Positions 1 to 7,001 are shown, counted from the first letter of the stretch. The stretch: 7,571 nt of DNA from Legionella genomosp. 1 (GCA_945901145.1 CAMDJY010000068.1:1-7571), one strand, 5' to 3'. A program made the numbers and translations. The notes: generated from the letters alone by a model not told the origin.

Positions 1-1421
1 GTCATCTCCTGCTCCTGCCCATGCTCAAACTTGATATCGCGCGACTTAAGTAAACGTATGATTTCATTTCGAATATTCTCCGCGCCAAAGAAAATATGCG
101 CTTTGATGCGATTGCCTGCGATGCGTTTTGGATCAGATGGAAATAACGACGCTTCGCGAATATTTTTAAGCTTAAGTAACGTCATGGTTAATCGCTCAAG
201 CCCCATGCCAAAACCGCCATGCACCGGCATGCCGTATTTAAAAATACTTAAATAATCTTCAAAATGCTGCGGATCCATGGCTTTGAAAGCAATTCCCTCA
301 AGCATAGAATCATAAGTATGCCGACGTTGCCCACCAGAAGTAATTTCAGTGCCAGCACACAACAAATCAAAAGTGTTGGTAAGCTCAGGATTGTCAAGTT
401 TCGGAAAAGAATAAAATGGCCGTTTACTGGTTTTCCAATCCGTCACAAAAACCAACTCCGTACCATAGGTCTCTAGCGCATATTGACATAACTCTTTTTC
501 AGCCGCAGGGCTTAAATCATCTTCATCGCGTTCATCCACACCGGTGCGTTCAAAATAAATTTTTTGTGCTTCAAAAAAAGTTAGCCTCGGAAACGCAACA
601 TCTGCTGGTGCTTGAATGATCATGCCGTTTAATAATTCAATTTCTTTGGCACAGGCTTGATGCAGATGGGCCACAATGGCTTTAATCACGCCTTCTTGAA
701 TATCCATCAACTCGTGCCAATCATCAAAGAAACCCATCTCAAATTCAAATTGCTTGCCTTCTGATAAATGACGCGAAGTATGCGATTTTTCAGCTCTAAA
801 AAAAGGCATCAGTGCAAATACTCGTTCGTTGACACCGACCATGACCTGCTTATACAACTGACTACTTTGCGCGAGGGTCGCCGGATAACCAAAATAATCT
901 ACATTAAAAAATTCAGCACCGCCTTCACTGGAAGCGCCAATCATATTCGGTGAAAAATATTCAACAGCGTCTACAGTATCATGCATATACTGTCGATACG
1001 CATGGGCAATTTCTGCTTGAATCACAAATACCGCTTGAATTTTTCGATTCCGCAAAGCTAATGCACGATGATCTAAAATAAAATCAAGTTCCGATGGAAT
1101 ATCAGGTTTCACGTATTCAATCGCAGGCGGCTCTGTAATCTTCACTTCGACCTGAATCTCTGGGTCAATTAATTCAATTTGTAGATGCGTTTGGGTGTTT
1201 GATGCCACCTGGCCTAAAACGGTAATCACTGACCCAACCTGTAATTCATGCACTTTTTTATATTCGGCAACATCCTGAATCACCACTTGGCATAAACCTT
1301 TGCGATCACGCACAATTAAAAAATGGACTTTACCTAATGAGCGTAGGGTATGAATCCAACCACGAATGCGCACCCGCTCACCCACATATGCCGACAATTC
1401 AGTCGATAGTAATCTTTTCAC
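1..1421 (-). CDS. aspS: Archaeal-type aspartyl-tRNA synthetase (probably non-discriminating), C-terminus beyond window
   Basis: A class II aminoacyl-tRNA synthetase that charges tRNA with aspartate in the cytoplasm. It is read as 473 codons with no stop before the window edge, so the gene is partial at its 3' end. Residues about 15-95 form the OB-fold anticodon-binding domain (RVRIRGWIH at 16-24). The catalytic core follows: IGASSEGGAEFF at 161-172, LAQSSQLYKQ at 183-192, motif 2 FRAEKSHTSRHL at 208-219, and motif 3 GGFGMGLERL at 402-411. The AQSxQLYKQ signature marks AspRS; AsnRS has a VSGQL-type segment there. The short layout without the large bacterial insertion domain marks the archaeal type. 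H24 aligns with the position reported to relax recognition towards tRNA(Asn), so the enzyme may also make Asp-tRNA(Asn) for GatCAB amidation (inference). Family members normally end soon after LFPxDxKR (here 426-433), but this one continues for at least 40 residues. GTG at 1421 is chosen because GGAG lies 7 nt upstream; it overlaps the upstream aminotransferase gene by 23 bp, suggesting translational coupling. Confidence 0.92.
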   Translation of the reverse strand, partial: MKRLLSTELSAYVGERVRIRGWIHTLRSLGKVHFLIVRDRKGLCQVVIQDVAEYKKVHELQVGSVITVLGQVASNTQTHLQIELIDPEIQVEVKITEPPAIEYVKPDIPSELDFILDHRALALRNRKIQAVFVIQAEIAHAYRQYMHDTVDAVEYFSPNMIGASSEGGAEFFNVDYFGYPATLAQSSQLYKQVMVGVNERVFALMPFFRAEKSHTSRHLSEGKQFEFEMGFFDDWHELMDIQEGVIKAIVAHLHQACAKEIELLNGMIIQAPADVAFPRLTFFEAQKIYFERTGVDERDEDDLSPAAEKELCQYALETYGTELVFVTDWKTSKRPFYSFPKLDNPELTNTFDLLCAGTEITSGGQRRHTYDSMLEGIAFKAMDPQHFEDYLSIFKYGMPVHGGFGMGLERLTMTLLKLKNIREASLFPSDPKRIAGNRIKAHIFFGAENIRNEIIRLLKSRDIKFEHGQEQEM

Positions 1422-2523
1422 AAGCCTGCTCCAAAGCTTCAGTCAACGCAACAACTATTTTTTGTTGATCAACTTCGGTTAAATAAGGGTGCATGGGTAA
1501 ACTCATCACGCGCCGCGCCGCATACTCAGTATTCGGAAAAGACTGTTCATGTGGAAACATCTTTTGCAGAATCGGTTGTTGATGTAGCCCCAGCGGATAA
1601 TGCACAGCGGTTGGAATCCCTCGTTGTTGTAATGCATCCTGAGTTTGATGACGATCATTCACCTCAATGGTATATTGTGCAAACACACTCTGATACCCTG
1701 CAAGAATCACGGGTTTGCGAATATTTTCCGGTAACATCGCGGCATAACGCGCAGCGACTTGTTGTCTTAATTCAATTTCTTCAGGAAAAATAGCCATTTT
1801 TTCTAACAAGACCGCAGCCTGAAACGTATCTAATCGACCATTAATACCCAACCGTGTATGCACATAACGCTCAGACTGACCATGAAGTCTAATTTCTTTC
1901 ATACGCAATGCCAGTTCTGGATCATTGGTGAAACAGGCACCGCCATCGCCATAAGCACCTAAAGGTTTAGAAGGAAAAAAGCTGGTACACCCAATGGTTG
2001 TCAAACTACATGAGCGCTTACCCCGATACGTTGCACCAAAACTCTGTGCTGCATCTTCAATCACTGGGAGTTGATGCCGTGCTGCAATTGCATTAATTGC
2101 ATCCATATCTGCGCATTGGCCATATAAACTCACGGGCATAATGGCTTTTGTTTTAGCTGTAATTGCCGCTTCAATCAAAGCCGGATCAATATTATAAGTG
2201 ATCGGGTCAATATCAACAAAAATCGGTTTTGCACCGAGTAATGCAATCACCTCAGCGGTTGCAAAAAAACTAAAAGGCGTGGTAATCACCTCATCCCCTG
2301 GCTGAATATCTAACGCCATCAAAGCGATCAAAAGCGCATCTGTCCCACTCGCAACCCCGAGGGCATAATCCACACCCACAAACTCAGCCAAAGCCTGCTC
2401 CAGCAGAGCGACATCAGGCCCCATAATATAACTAGCGCTATCCATAATCGCTTTTAAGCGAGCAAATAAAGGTTGTTCAATCCGCAAAGATTGGGTTTTT
2501 AAATCGATAAACTGCATGGACAT
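1399..2523 (-). CDS. wbpE: WbpE-like PLP-dependent nucleotide-sugar aminotransferase (DegT/DnrJ/EryC1/StrS family)
   Basis: A fold-type I, PLP-dependent sugar aminotransferase of 374 residues, the usual length. In the WbpE/WlbC subgroup the reaction transfers the amino group of glutamate to C3 of UDP-2-acetamido-3-oxo-glucuronate, giving UDP-GlcNAc(3NH2)A for O-antigen sugars. Visible hallmarks are YIMGPD near residue 32, the cofactor phosphate segment ASGTDAL at 58-64, IEDAAQSFGA with the pyridine-binding Asp157, and TSFFPSKPLG with the Schiff-base Lys186. GINGRLDTFQAA, IPTAVHYPLG and VMSLPMHPYL complete the pattern. The wording resembles remembered Pseudomonas WbpE closely, including Lys at nearly the same number, so the subgroup is likely although exact substrate specificity is inferred. 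ATG at 2523 is chosen because AAAGGA lies 8 nt upstream; an earlier in-frame ATG at 2532 overlaps that ribosome site. A strong promoter lies just upstream, and aspS overlaps its 3' end. No other O-antigen gene is visible nearby. Confidence 0.88.
   Translation of the reverse strand: MSMQFIDLKTQSLRIEQPLFARLKAIMDSASYIMGPDVALLEQALAEFVGVDYALGVASGTDALLIALMALDIQPGDEVITTPFSFFATAEVIALLGAKPIFVDIDPITYNIDPALIEAAITAKTKAIMPVSLYGQCADMDAINAIAARHQLPVIEDAAQSFGATYRGKRSCSLTTIGCTSFFPSKPLGAYGDGGACFTNDPELALRMKEIRLHGQSERYVHTRLGINGRLDTFQAAVLLEKMAIFPEEIELRQQVAARYAAMLPENIRKPVILAGYQSVFAQYTIEVNDRHQTQDALQQRGIPTAVHYPLGLHQQPILQKMFPHEQSFPNTEYAARRVMSLPMHPYLTEVDQQKIVVALTEALEQACEKITID
1429..1432 (-). promoter_or_regulatory. Shine-Dalgarno site for the GTG-started aspS
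   Basis: The minus strand reads GGAG, then 7 nt, then GTG. This site lies inside the last codons of the aminotransferase gene. It fixes the synthetase start at a GTG codon and gives the N-terminus (M)KRLLSTELS. No in-frame ATG with comparable spacing is seen before the conserved RVRIRGW segment. Confidence 0.75.
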
Positions 2524-2531
2524 GGAGCGCA

Positions 2532-2537
2532 TCCTTT
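2532..2537 (-). promoter_or_regulatory. Shine-Dalgarno site setting the aminotransferase start
   Basis: The minus strand reads AAAGGA with 8 nt to the ATG at 2523. The upstream in-frame ATG (2530-2532) overlaps the GGA of this site and cannot use it, so the shorter N-terminus MSMQFIDLK is preferred. A third Met, at 2517, is 14 nt away and less well spaced. Confidence 0.65.
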
Positions 2538-2564
2538 CAAAGAAACGTAGAAAATAAGTGGAGC

Positions 2565-2594
2565 ATTATACTGCAAGCTTAACTCACCTGCCAA
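2565..2594 (-). promoter_or_regulatory. Strong sigma70-type promoter for the wbpE-like/aspS unit
   Basis: The minus strand has TTGGCA (2589-2594, five of six matches to the -35 consensus), an 18-bp spacer, and a perfect TATAAT (2565-2570). The -35 box lies within the last codons of korB and the -10 box lies just past the korB stop. Transcription would start near 2558, giving a leader of about 35 nt before the aminotransferase ATG. This argues that the two downstream genes form their own unit, whether or not they also receive read-through from korB. Confidence 0.72.
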
Positions 2595-3556
2595 CTGGCT
2601 CTAGCACGATAAAGTGCGGGTAAATCATCAACAGTCTTGTGATAAGCAACAGGTAAATGAAATATTTCTCGAGGTGCTTGATAATAAACACCAAGTGGGA
2701 CAGGATCATCTGGATATGCAAGCTGTGCGAGACGCATTGCAGCTAATAGATTAAAACCATCATGCCGATAGGTCTCTGCCTCTTCTCGTGAGCCTCGTTC
2801 CAATTTGTCTTCTTTTAAAACTAACCCTTGGCTTTTATCTTCGCCAAATAATAAAGGCATCCCTTGTTCTAATAAAACCGTATGCTCTTTGCGATTATTT
2901 TTGAGGGAAAAGCCATCAAAAGCGCCATGGTTAAATATATTACAATCTTGATAGATTTCAATAAACGCACACCCTGGATGTTCATAAGCCGCTTTAATGA
3001 GTGAACCCAAATGCGCTGGATCTTTATCAACAGCTCTGGCAACAAACGATGCCCCCGCCCCTAAAGCCAGCAAGATTGGATTCACAGGCTGTTGCGTGAC
3101 CCCTTGCGGTGAAGTTTTAGTGACTTGACCCTGTTGTGAAGTCGGAGAAAATTGGCCTTTTGTTAAACCATAGACCTGATTATTAAATAATAAAATTTTT
3201 AGATTCACATTACGACGCAAGGTATGAATAAAATGATTACCGCCAATACTTAATGCATCACCATCGCCCGTGATCACCCAGACACACAGATCATCTCGTG
3301 TGGCTTGCAACCCAGTTGCAATAGACGTTGCACGACCATGAATCGTATGAAAACCATAAGTATTCATATAATACGGAAAGCGCCCTGCACATCCAATCCC
3401 CGAAATAAACACATGTTGCTCTGGTGCGAGACCCAATTCAGGTAACACCCGCTGCATAGCCGCTAAAATAGCGTAATCTCCGCACCCTGGGCACCATCGT
3501 ACTTCAGTTTGATTGGTAAAATCTTCACGTGTATACACTGTTTTATTTTTATTCAT
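2579..3556 (-). CDS. korB: 2-oxoacid:ferredoxin oxidoreductase, beta subunit (TPP and Fe-S binding)
   Basis: The beta subunit of a KorAB-type enzyme that decarboxylates a 2-oxoacid, probably 2-oxoglutarate, to its acyl-CoA and passes electrons to ferredoxin. It has 325 residues, and both cofactor sites are visible. WCPGCG at 21-26 supplies Cys22 and Cys25; with Cys56 (GIGCAGR) and Cys205 (YQDCNIF) these make a plausible [4Fe-4S] ligand set as in the family. The thiamine pyrophosphate and metal site is GDGDALSIGGNHFIH at 97-111, followed by NNQVYGLTKGQFSPTS at 125-140. HGRATSIATGL at 73-83 is also characteristic. ATG at 3556 is chosen because AAGAAGG lies 6 nt upstream and the alignable N-terminus begins there; an upstream in-frame ATG at 3592 would add 12 residues lying inside korA. 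The gene overlaps the korA stop by 8 bp, as expected for subunits made in equal amounts. 2-oxoglutarate is preferred over pyruvate by family resemblance only. Confidence 0.93.
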   Translation of the reverse strand: MNKNKTVYTREDFTNQTEVRWCPGCGDYAILAAMQRVLPELGLAPEQHVFISGIGCAGRFPYYMNTYGFHTIHGRATSIATGLQATRDDLCVWVITGDGDALSIGGNHFIHTLRRNVNLKILLFNNQVYGLTKGQFSPTSQQGQVTKTSPQGVTQQPVNPILLALGAGASFVARAVDKDPAHLGSLIKAAYEHPGCAFIEIYQDCNIFNHGAFDGFSLKNNRKEHTVLLEQGMPLLFGEDKSQGLVLKEDKLERGSREEAETYRHDGFNLLAAMRLAQLAYPDDPVPLGVYYQAPREIFHLPVAYHKTVDDLPALYRARASWQVS

Positions 3557-5351
3557 GATTAACCTTCTTTTCAATTGCTGCCACCAAGGCACTGACCGTC
3601 AGCGGTTGACCATTACACTGGCTGATTGAATCAGCATCAACAAGATAATGAGCGCGTAAAATTTGACAAAGTTGTCCTGAGTTAAGCTCTGCAACGATGA
3701 CATGCTGATACGCACGCAATCGCTCACCTAATTGCAGCGGCAATGGATTTAAATAACGTAAATGTAATAAAGCAACGGGTAATCCTTTCGCTTGAAGCTC
3801 TAAACACGCGGCAGATAAACTTCCGTAGGTACTCCCCCAGCCAACCAATAAAATCGCCGCATCCACTTGACCTTCAATCTGCAGCTCATGGTAATCCTCG
3901 GCAACATTTGCAATTTTTTGTGCACGCAAATGCACCATATCTTGATGATTCTGTGCATCATAACTAATTTTACCGGCTTCACCTTGTTTTTCTAAGCCAC
4001 CAAGCTGATGAATGAACCCAGGCGTCCCCGGAATATTCCAGCTGCGAGACAAGACTTCATCACGTTGATAGGGTTTGGGTGAACGATTATAGTCAATTTT
4101 GGGTAATTGAATGGTATGGGGATCAGGAATCAACCAAGGCTCTGCGGCATTTGCCACATAGGCATCTAATAAAACAATGACAGGCGTCATATACTTCACC
4201 GCAATTGCAAAAGCTTCGATGATCGTTGCAAAGCAATCTGCTGGAGAACGCGCGGCGATCACCGGTAAAGGCGCTTCGCCATGACGCCCATATAAAGCCT
4301 GACGCAAATCACTTTGTCCGGTTTTGGTAGGCATCCCGGTCGAAGCACCTGCGCGTTGGACATCAATCACTACCAACGGCAATTCACTAATCACCGCGAG
4401 CCCTAAGGTTTCACTTTTTAAATCAAGCCCAGGGCCCGATGTACAGGTTAGCGCCAAAGCACCACCATAAGCCGCGCCAACACAGGCACCAATCGCTGCA
4501 ATTTCATCTTCTGCCTGAAAAAGTTGCACACCAAAATCCTGTAATTTCGCACACTCATGCAAGATTGCCGAGGCAGGCGTGATTGGATAACCAGAAACCA
4601 AAAACGCCGATTTACTACTCACTGAAATTGTAGCGATGGCCATGGCTACTGCTTCGACGCCAGTAATTTGGCGATATTCACCAGAGGCACGCGCTATTTT
4701 CCCCATCTCATAGTCACGACGCGATAGCTCTAAAGTCATGGCATAATTAAACCCAGCTAATAATGCACGTCGATTGGCTTCTACTTGTTCAGGCTTAGCT
4801 TTGAATTTTTTAGCAATAAATGCTTCAGACGGTTCAGTAGAAAAATCAAATAGCCACAAGATGATGCCCAGCACATAAAAATTTTTAGATTTTTTTGCTT
4901 GCGGTTGCGTAAGATTTAAGCCTTCTAATGCCTTCAGGGTGTTGCTTATCAATGGCACAGCAATCACTTGATAAAGTTCAGTTGCATGCGCAAGTAATTC
5001 TGGGTCACAGCCTGCTTTCTCCCAATCTTTGGGCTGCATGCTCTCTTCGTTTAACAGCAACACGCCCCCATGATTTAAAAAACTCAAGGCATTTTTAAGC
5101 GCTGCTGGATTTAAAGCCACCAGCACATCCAATGACTCACCAGCGGTGAACACCGTATGCTCAGCCATGGCCAATTGAAACCCAGACACACCTGCAACTG
5201 TTCCCAATGGCGCGCGAATTTCAGCAGGAAAATCAGGTAGAGTGCGCACATCACGCCCGGCTAAAGCGGCAGTAATGGTTAATTGTTCGCCCACTAATTG
5301 CACACCATCTCCTGAATCACCCGTTAAGCGAATCACAATTGTATCAGTCAT
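3549..5351 (-). CDS. korA: 2-oxoacid:ferredoxin oxidoreductase, fused gamma-alpha subunit
   Basis: The large subunit of a KorAB-type 2-oxoacid:acceptor oxidoreductase, 600 residues, the partner of the downstream beta subunit. The N-terminal gamma-type domain (about 1-195) opens with the glycine-rich GDSGDGVQLVG at 11-21. The alpha domain carries GYPITPASAIL at 254-264, FQAEDEIAAIGA at 278-289, TSGPGLDLKSE at 304-314, and QRAGASTGMPTKTGQSDL at 332-349. These are hallmark segments for 2-oxoacid and CoA handling at the alpha-beta interface. A C-terminal domain (about 490-600) includes LLVGWGSTYG and RYLNPLPL. No ferredoxin-like CxxCxxC cluster is present, so the cluster-bearing part is the beta subunit only. 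Related two-subunit enzymes, as in Mycobacterium tuberculosis, work in aerobic cells and can bypass the 2-oxoglutarate dehydrogenase step (family knowledge). The gene follows recO after 50 bp; its ribosome site is weak (GGA, 6 nt) and no good promoter is visible, so read-through from era-recO is likely. Confidence 0.93.
   Translation of the reverse strand: MTDTIVIRLTGDSGDGVQLVGEQLTITAALAGRDVRTLPDFPAEIRAPLGTVAGVSGFQLAMAEHTVFTAGESLDVLVALNPAALKNALSFLNHGGVLLLNEESMQPKDWEKAGCDPELLAHATELYQVIAVPLISNTLKALEGLNLTQPQAKKSKNFYVLGIILWLFDFSTEPSEAFIAKKFKAKPEQVEANRRALLAGFNYAMTLELSRRDYEMGKIARASGEYRQITGVEAVAMAIATISVSSKSAFLVSGYPITPASAILHECAKLQDFGVQLFQAEDEIAAIGACVGAAYGGALALTCTSGPGLDLKSETLGLAVISELPLVVIDVQRAGASTGMPTKTGQSDLRQALYGRHGEAPLPVIAARSPADCFATIIEAFAIAVKYMTPVIVLLDAYVANAAEPWLIPDPHTIQLPKIDYNRSPKPYQRDEVLSRSWNIPGTPGFIHQLGGLEKQGEAGKISYDAQNHQDMVHLRAQKIANVAEDYHELQIEGQVDAAILLVGWGSTYGSLSAACLELQAKGLPVALLHLRYLNPLPLQLGERLRAYQHVIVAELNSGQLCQILRAHYLVDADSISQCNGQPLTVSALVAAIEKKVNHE
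3563..3569 (-). promoter_or_regulatory. Shine-Dalgarno site for korB inside the end of korA
   Basis: The minus strand reads AAGAAGG with 6 nt to the ATG at 3556. The site lies in the last codons of korA and supports the shorter korB start and translational coupling of the two subunits. Confidence 0.7.
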
Positions 5352-5401
5352 AAAAAATCCACGGTTGAAATACTATTTTAATTTAAGATTAGCAGCATAT
5401 T
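5352..5401. other. recO-korA intergenic spacer
   Basis: A 50-bp AT-rich gap. On the minus strand it holds TAAAAT-like -10 matches but no -35 box at proper spacing. An AT-only inverted repeat (arms TAATTTAA and TTAAATTA, 5379-5386 and 5402-5409) spans the recO stop codon, but it is too weak to call a terminator. The simplest reading is that recO and korA share a transcript. Confidence 0.4.
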
Positions 5402-6094
5402 TTAAATTATGCGATAAAGTGCTCGCGAACGAATAACCGCTCCATTTAAAGCATAATCAATGGCTTGGCGCATGATCTGTTTCGCCGTTTTTAAAACATC
5501 GTCAGCATACAACTGCCCCTCAGAAATGGCCAAAATATGCTCACCCAAAAACCCCTGTTGCGCTAGTGTAAATCCAGAGCCAGGAATAAAATGATAATAA
5601 CACTGGGCTTTAATCCAAGAAACGCCATCCACTTCCTGTACATACGACACTTGAAAACCAGAAATATCTAATAATTTCCATTCAAAACGTCTTAAAACCC
5701 CTTCAATAGACGCTTTAGACTCATGCACAGTCAACGCTTGCAGCGTAGCTTCATACGCTTGATACAAACCATCATCTTGCTCATGCTGACGGAGTAGATA
5801 ATAAACCAGTTCATTGATATATAATGCAGCAAAAATATTTTGCTTCGGGAGTACGAGAGAAGCCGCCATCATCTCAACTTGACGAACATAATGGCCATAT
5901 TTTTTTTCATCAAACGTAAGCCATAATGGGGTAAACGGCTGAAGTATCGATTGCTTTTTGGGCATGCGACCACCTTGAACGCGCGCTTTAACCAACCCTT
6001 TTTGTTGGGTCAAAAACACCACATAGGCGCTGCTATCACCAACCGGACGTTTATGGAGCACCCAGCCCAGTGTTGTCAAAGAATCTTGGCTCAT
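5402..6094 (-). CDS. recO: DNA repair protein RecO
   Basis: The recombination mediator that, with RecR, helps load RecA on SSB-coated single-stranded DNA in the RecFOR pathway. It has 230 residues, close to the usual 230-245. The N-terminal OB-fold covers about 8-80, with GWVLHKRPVGDSSAYVVFLT opening the first strands and KGLVKARVQGGR following at 33-44. The C-terminal helical part has the typical YINELVYYLL, LYQAYEATLQAL and LRRFEWKLLDISGF segments. It ends with a conserved-looking helix and RSRALYRII. No zinc-binding cysteine cluster is present, as in Escherichia coli-type RecO proteins. The ATG overlaps the era stop codon by 4 bp (ATGA), giving translational coupling with era, a common gammaproteobacterial arrangement. 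In many relatives pdxJ follows; here korA does. Confidence 0.93.
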   Translation of the reverse strand: MSQDSLTTLGWVLHKRPVGDSSAYVVFLTQQKGLVKARVQGGRMPKKQSILQPFTPLWLTFDEKKYGHYVRQVEMMAASLVLPKQNIFAALYINELVYYLLRQHEQDDGLYQAYEATLQALTVHESKASIEGVLRRFEWKLLDISGFQVSYVQEVDGVSWIKAQCYYHFIPGSGFTLAQQGFLGEHILAISEGQLYADDVLKTAKQIMRQAIDYALNGAVIRSRALYRII

Positions 6095-6972
6095 TCATAC
6101 CCAAATTGCTTGAGAATATTCGTGTTATCAGACCAACTTGATTTGACTTTACACCAACATTTCAAGAAAACTTTTTTGCCCAACAAACGCTCCATATCTA
6201 AACGTGCGCTGGTCGCCATCGTTTTCATTTTCTCGCCTTTATCACCGATGATCATGCGTTTATGACTCTCTTTTTCCACCCAAATCAATGCATGAATCCT
6301 AACTAAATCATCTTCTTCTTGATAGGATTCAATCTCTACTGCCGTCGCATAAGGTAACTCTTGTCCACAGAGTCGAAACACCTTTTCACGCAACAGTTCA
6401 GCACATAAAAATCGCACGGAGCGATCTGTGAACTGCTCAGAATCAAATAAATGCGGACCTTCAGGCAAAACGCTTTGCAGACAAGACAGTAACCGAGGCA
6501 CTTGTTCCCCGGTCTTAGCTGAAAGTGGAATGATTTCTTGAAAGGCAAATCGTTGACTCAGCGTTTGTAAATAGGGTAATAACTGTGATTTATCTTGCAC
6601 CGAATCAATTTTATTCACCACTAAAAAACAAGGCACATCAACTTTAAGAAATTTAAACACATAATCATCATCTTCAGTCCAACGTGCGCCATCGACAACG
6701 ACAACCACCGCATCAACATCATGTAAAGCGCGCTTTGCCGCTTTATTCATCACTTGGTTTAATGCTTTTTTCGAATCCAAATGCAGGCCCGGCGTATCCA
6801 CATAAACTGTCTGATAATCGCTTTCTGTATGAATGCCTAAAATGGTATGACGAGTTGTTTGCGGTTTACGCGAGGTAATACTCAATTTTTGCTGTAAAAT
6901 TTGGTTCAATAAGGTTGATTTGCCAACATTGGGACGCCCAATGATCGCAATATAACCACAATATGTTGTCAT
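6091..6972 (-). CDS. era: GTPase Era (16S rRNA-binding, 30S assembly)
   Basis: An essential GTPase that binds the 3' end of 16S rRNA and helps mature the 30S ribosomal subunit; it acts in the cytoplasm and at the inner membrane. It has 293 residues against about 300 in E. coli. The G domain shows G1 GRPNVGKST at 12-20, the G2 region RKPQTTRH at 35-42, G3 DTPG at 59-62, G4 NKID at 120-123 and G5 SAK at 151-153. The KH RNA-binding domain is in the C-terminal third, with the GxxG loop in IIGDKGEKMK at 241-250 and the terminal FGYE. AGGT lies 8 nt before the ATG. The gene heads its cluster, facing away from a divergently transcribed hypothetical gene. The usual upstream neighbour rnc (RNase III) is not there. 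Confidence 0.97.
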   Translation of the reverse strand: MTTYCGYIAIIGRPNVGKSTLLNQILQQKLSITSRKPQTTRHTILGIHTESDYQTVYVDTPGLHLDSKKALNQVMNKAAKRALHDVDAVVVVVDGARWTEDDDYVFKFLKVDVPCFLVVNKIDSVQDKSQLLPYLQTLSQRFAFQEIIPLSAKTGEQVPRLLSCLQSVLPEGPHLFDSEQFTDRSVRFLCAELLREKVFRLCGQELPYATAVEIESYQEEDDLVRIHALIWVEKESHKRMIIGDKGEKMKTMATSARLDMERLLGKKVFLKCWCKVKSSWSDNTNILKQFGYE

Positions 6973-7001
6973 ACTTGTTTACCTACGAAAATGAATTAAA
7001 T

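Noticed and set aside
31..953. Several short plus-strand frames at the left end
   Set aside because: All lie opposite the open aspS frame, whose motifs are intact throughout.
1..1421. Asparaginyl-tRNA synthetase as an alternative to AspRS
   Set aside because: The LAQSSQLYKQ segment and the motif 2 context match AspRS; AsnRS has a VSGQL-type segment at this place.
3557..3592. Longer N-terminus of korB beginning MPWWQQLK
   Set aside because: These 12 residues are coded inside korA, lack a good ribosome site and precede the alignable start; the ATG at 3556 has AAGAAGG at 6 nt.
5379..5409. AT-only inverted repeat (8-bp arms, 15-nt loop) at the end of recO, as a possible terminator
   Set aside because: The stem has no GC pairs and the loop is long, so it would be unstable. 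It overlaps the recO stop codon and probably reflects AT-rich sequence.
5951..6265. Plus-strand open frame of 104 codons opposite recO and era
   Set aside because: It lies antisense to two strongly conserved genes, has no ribosome site that I can see and shows no family motif; it is a shadow frame.
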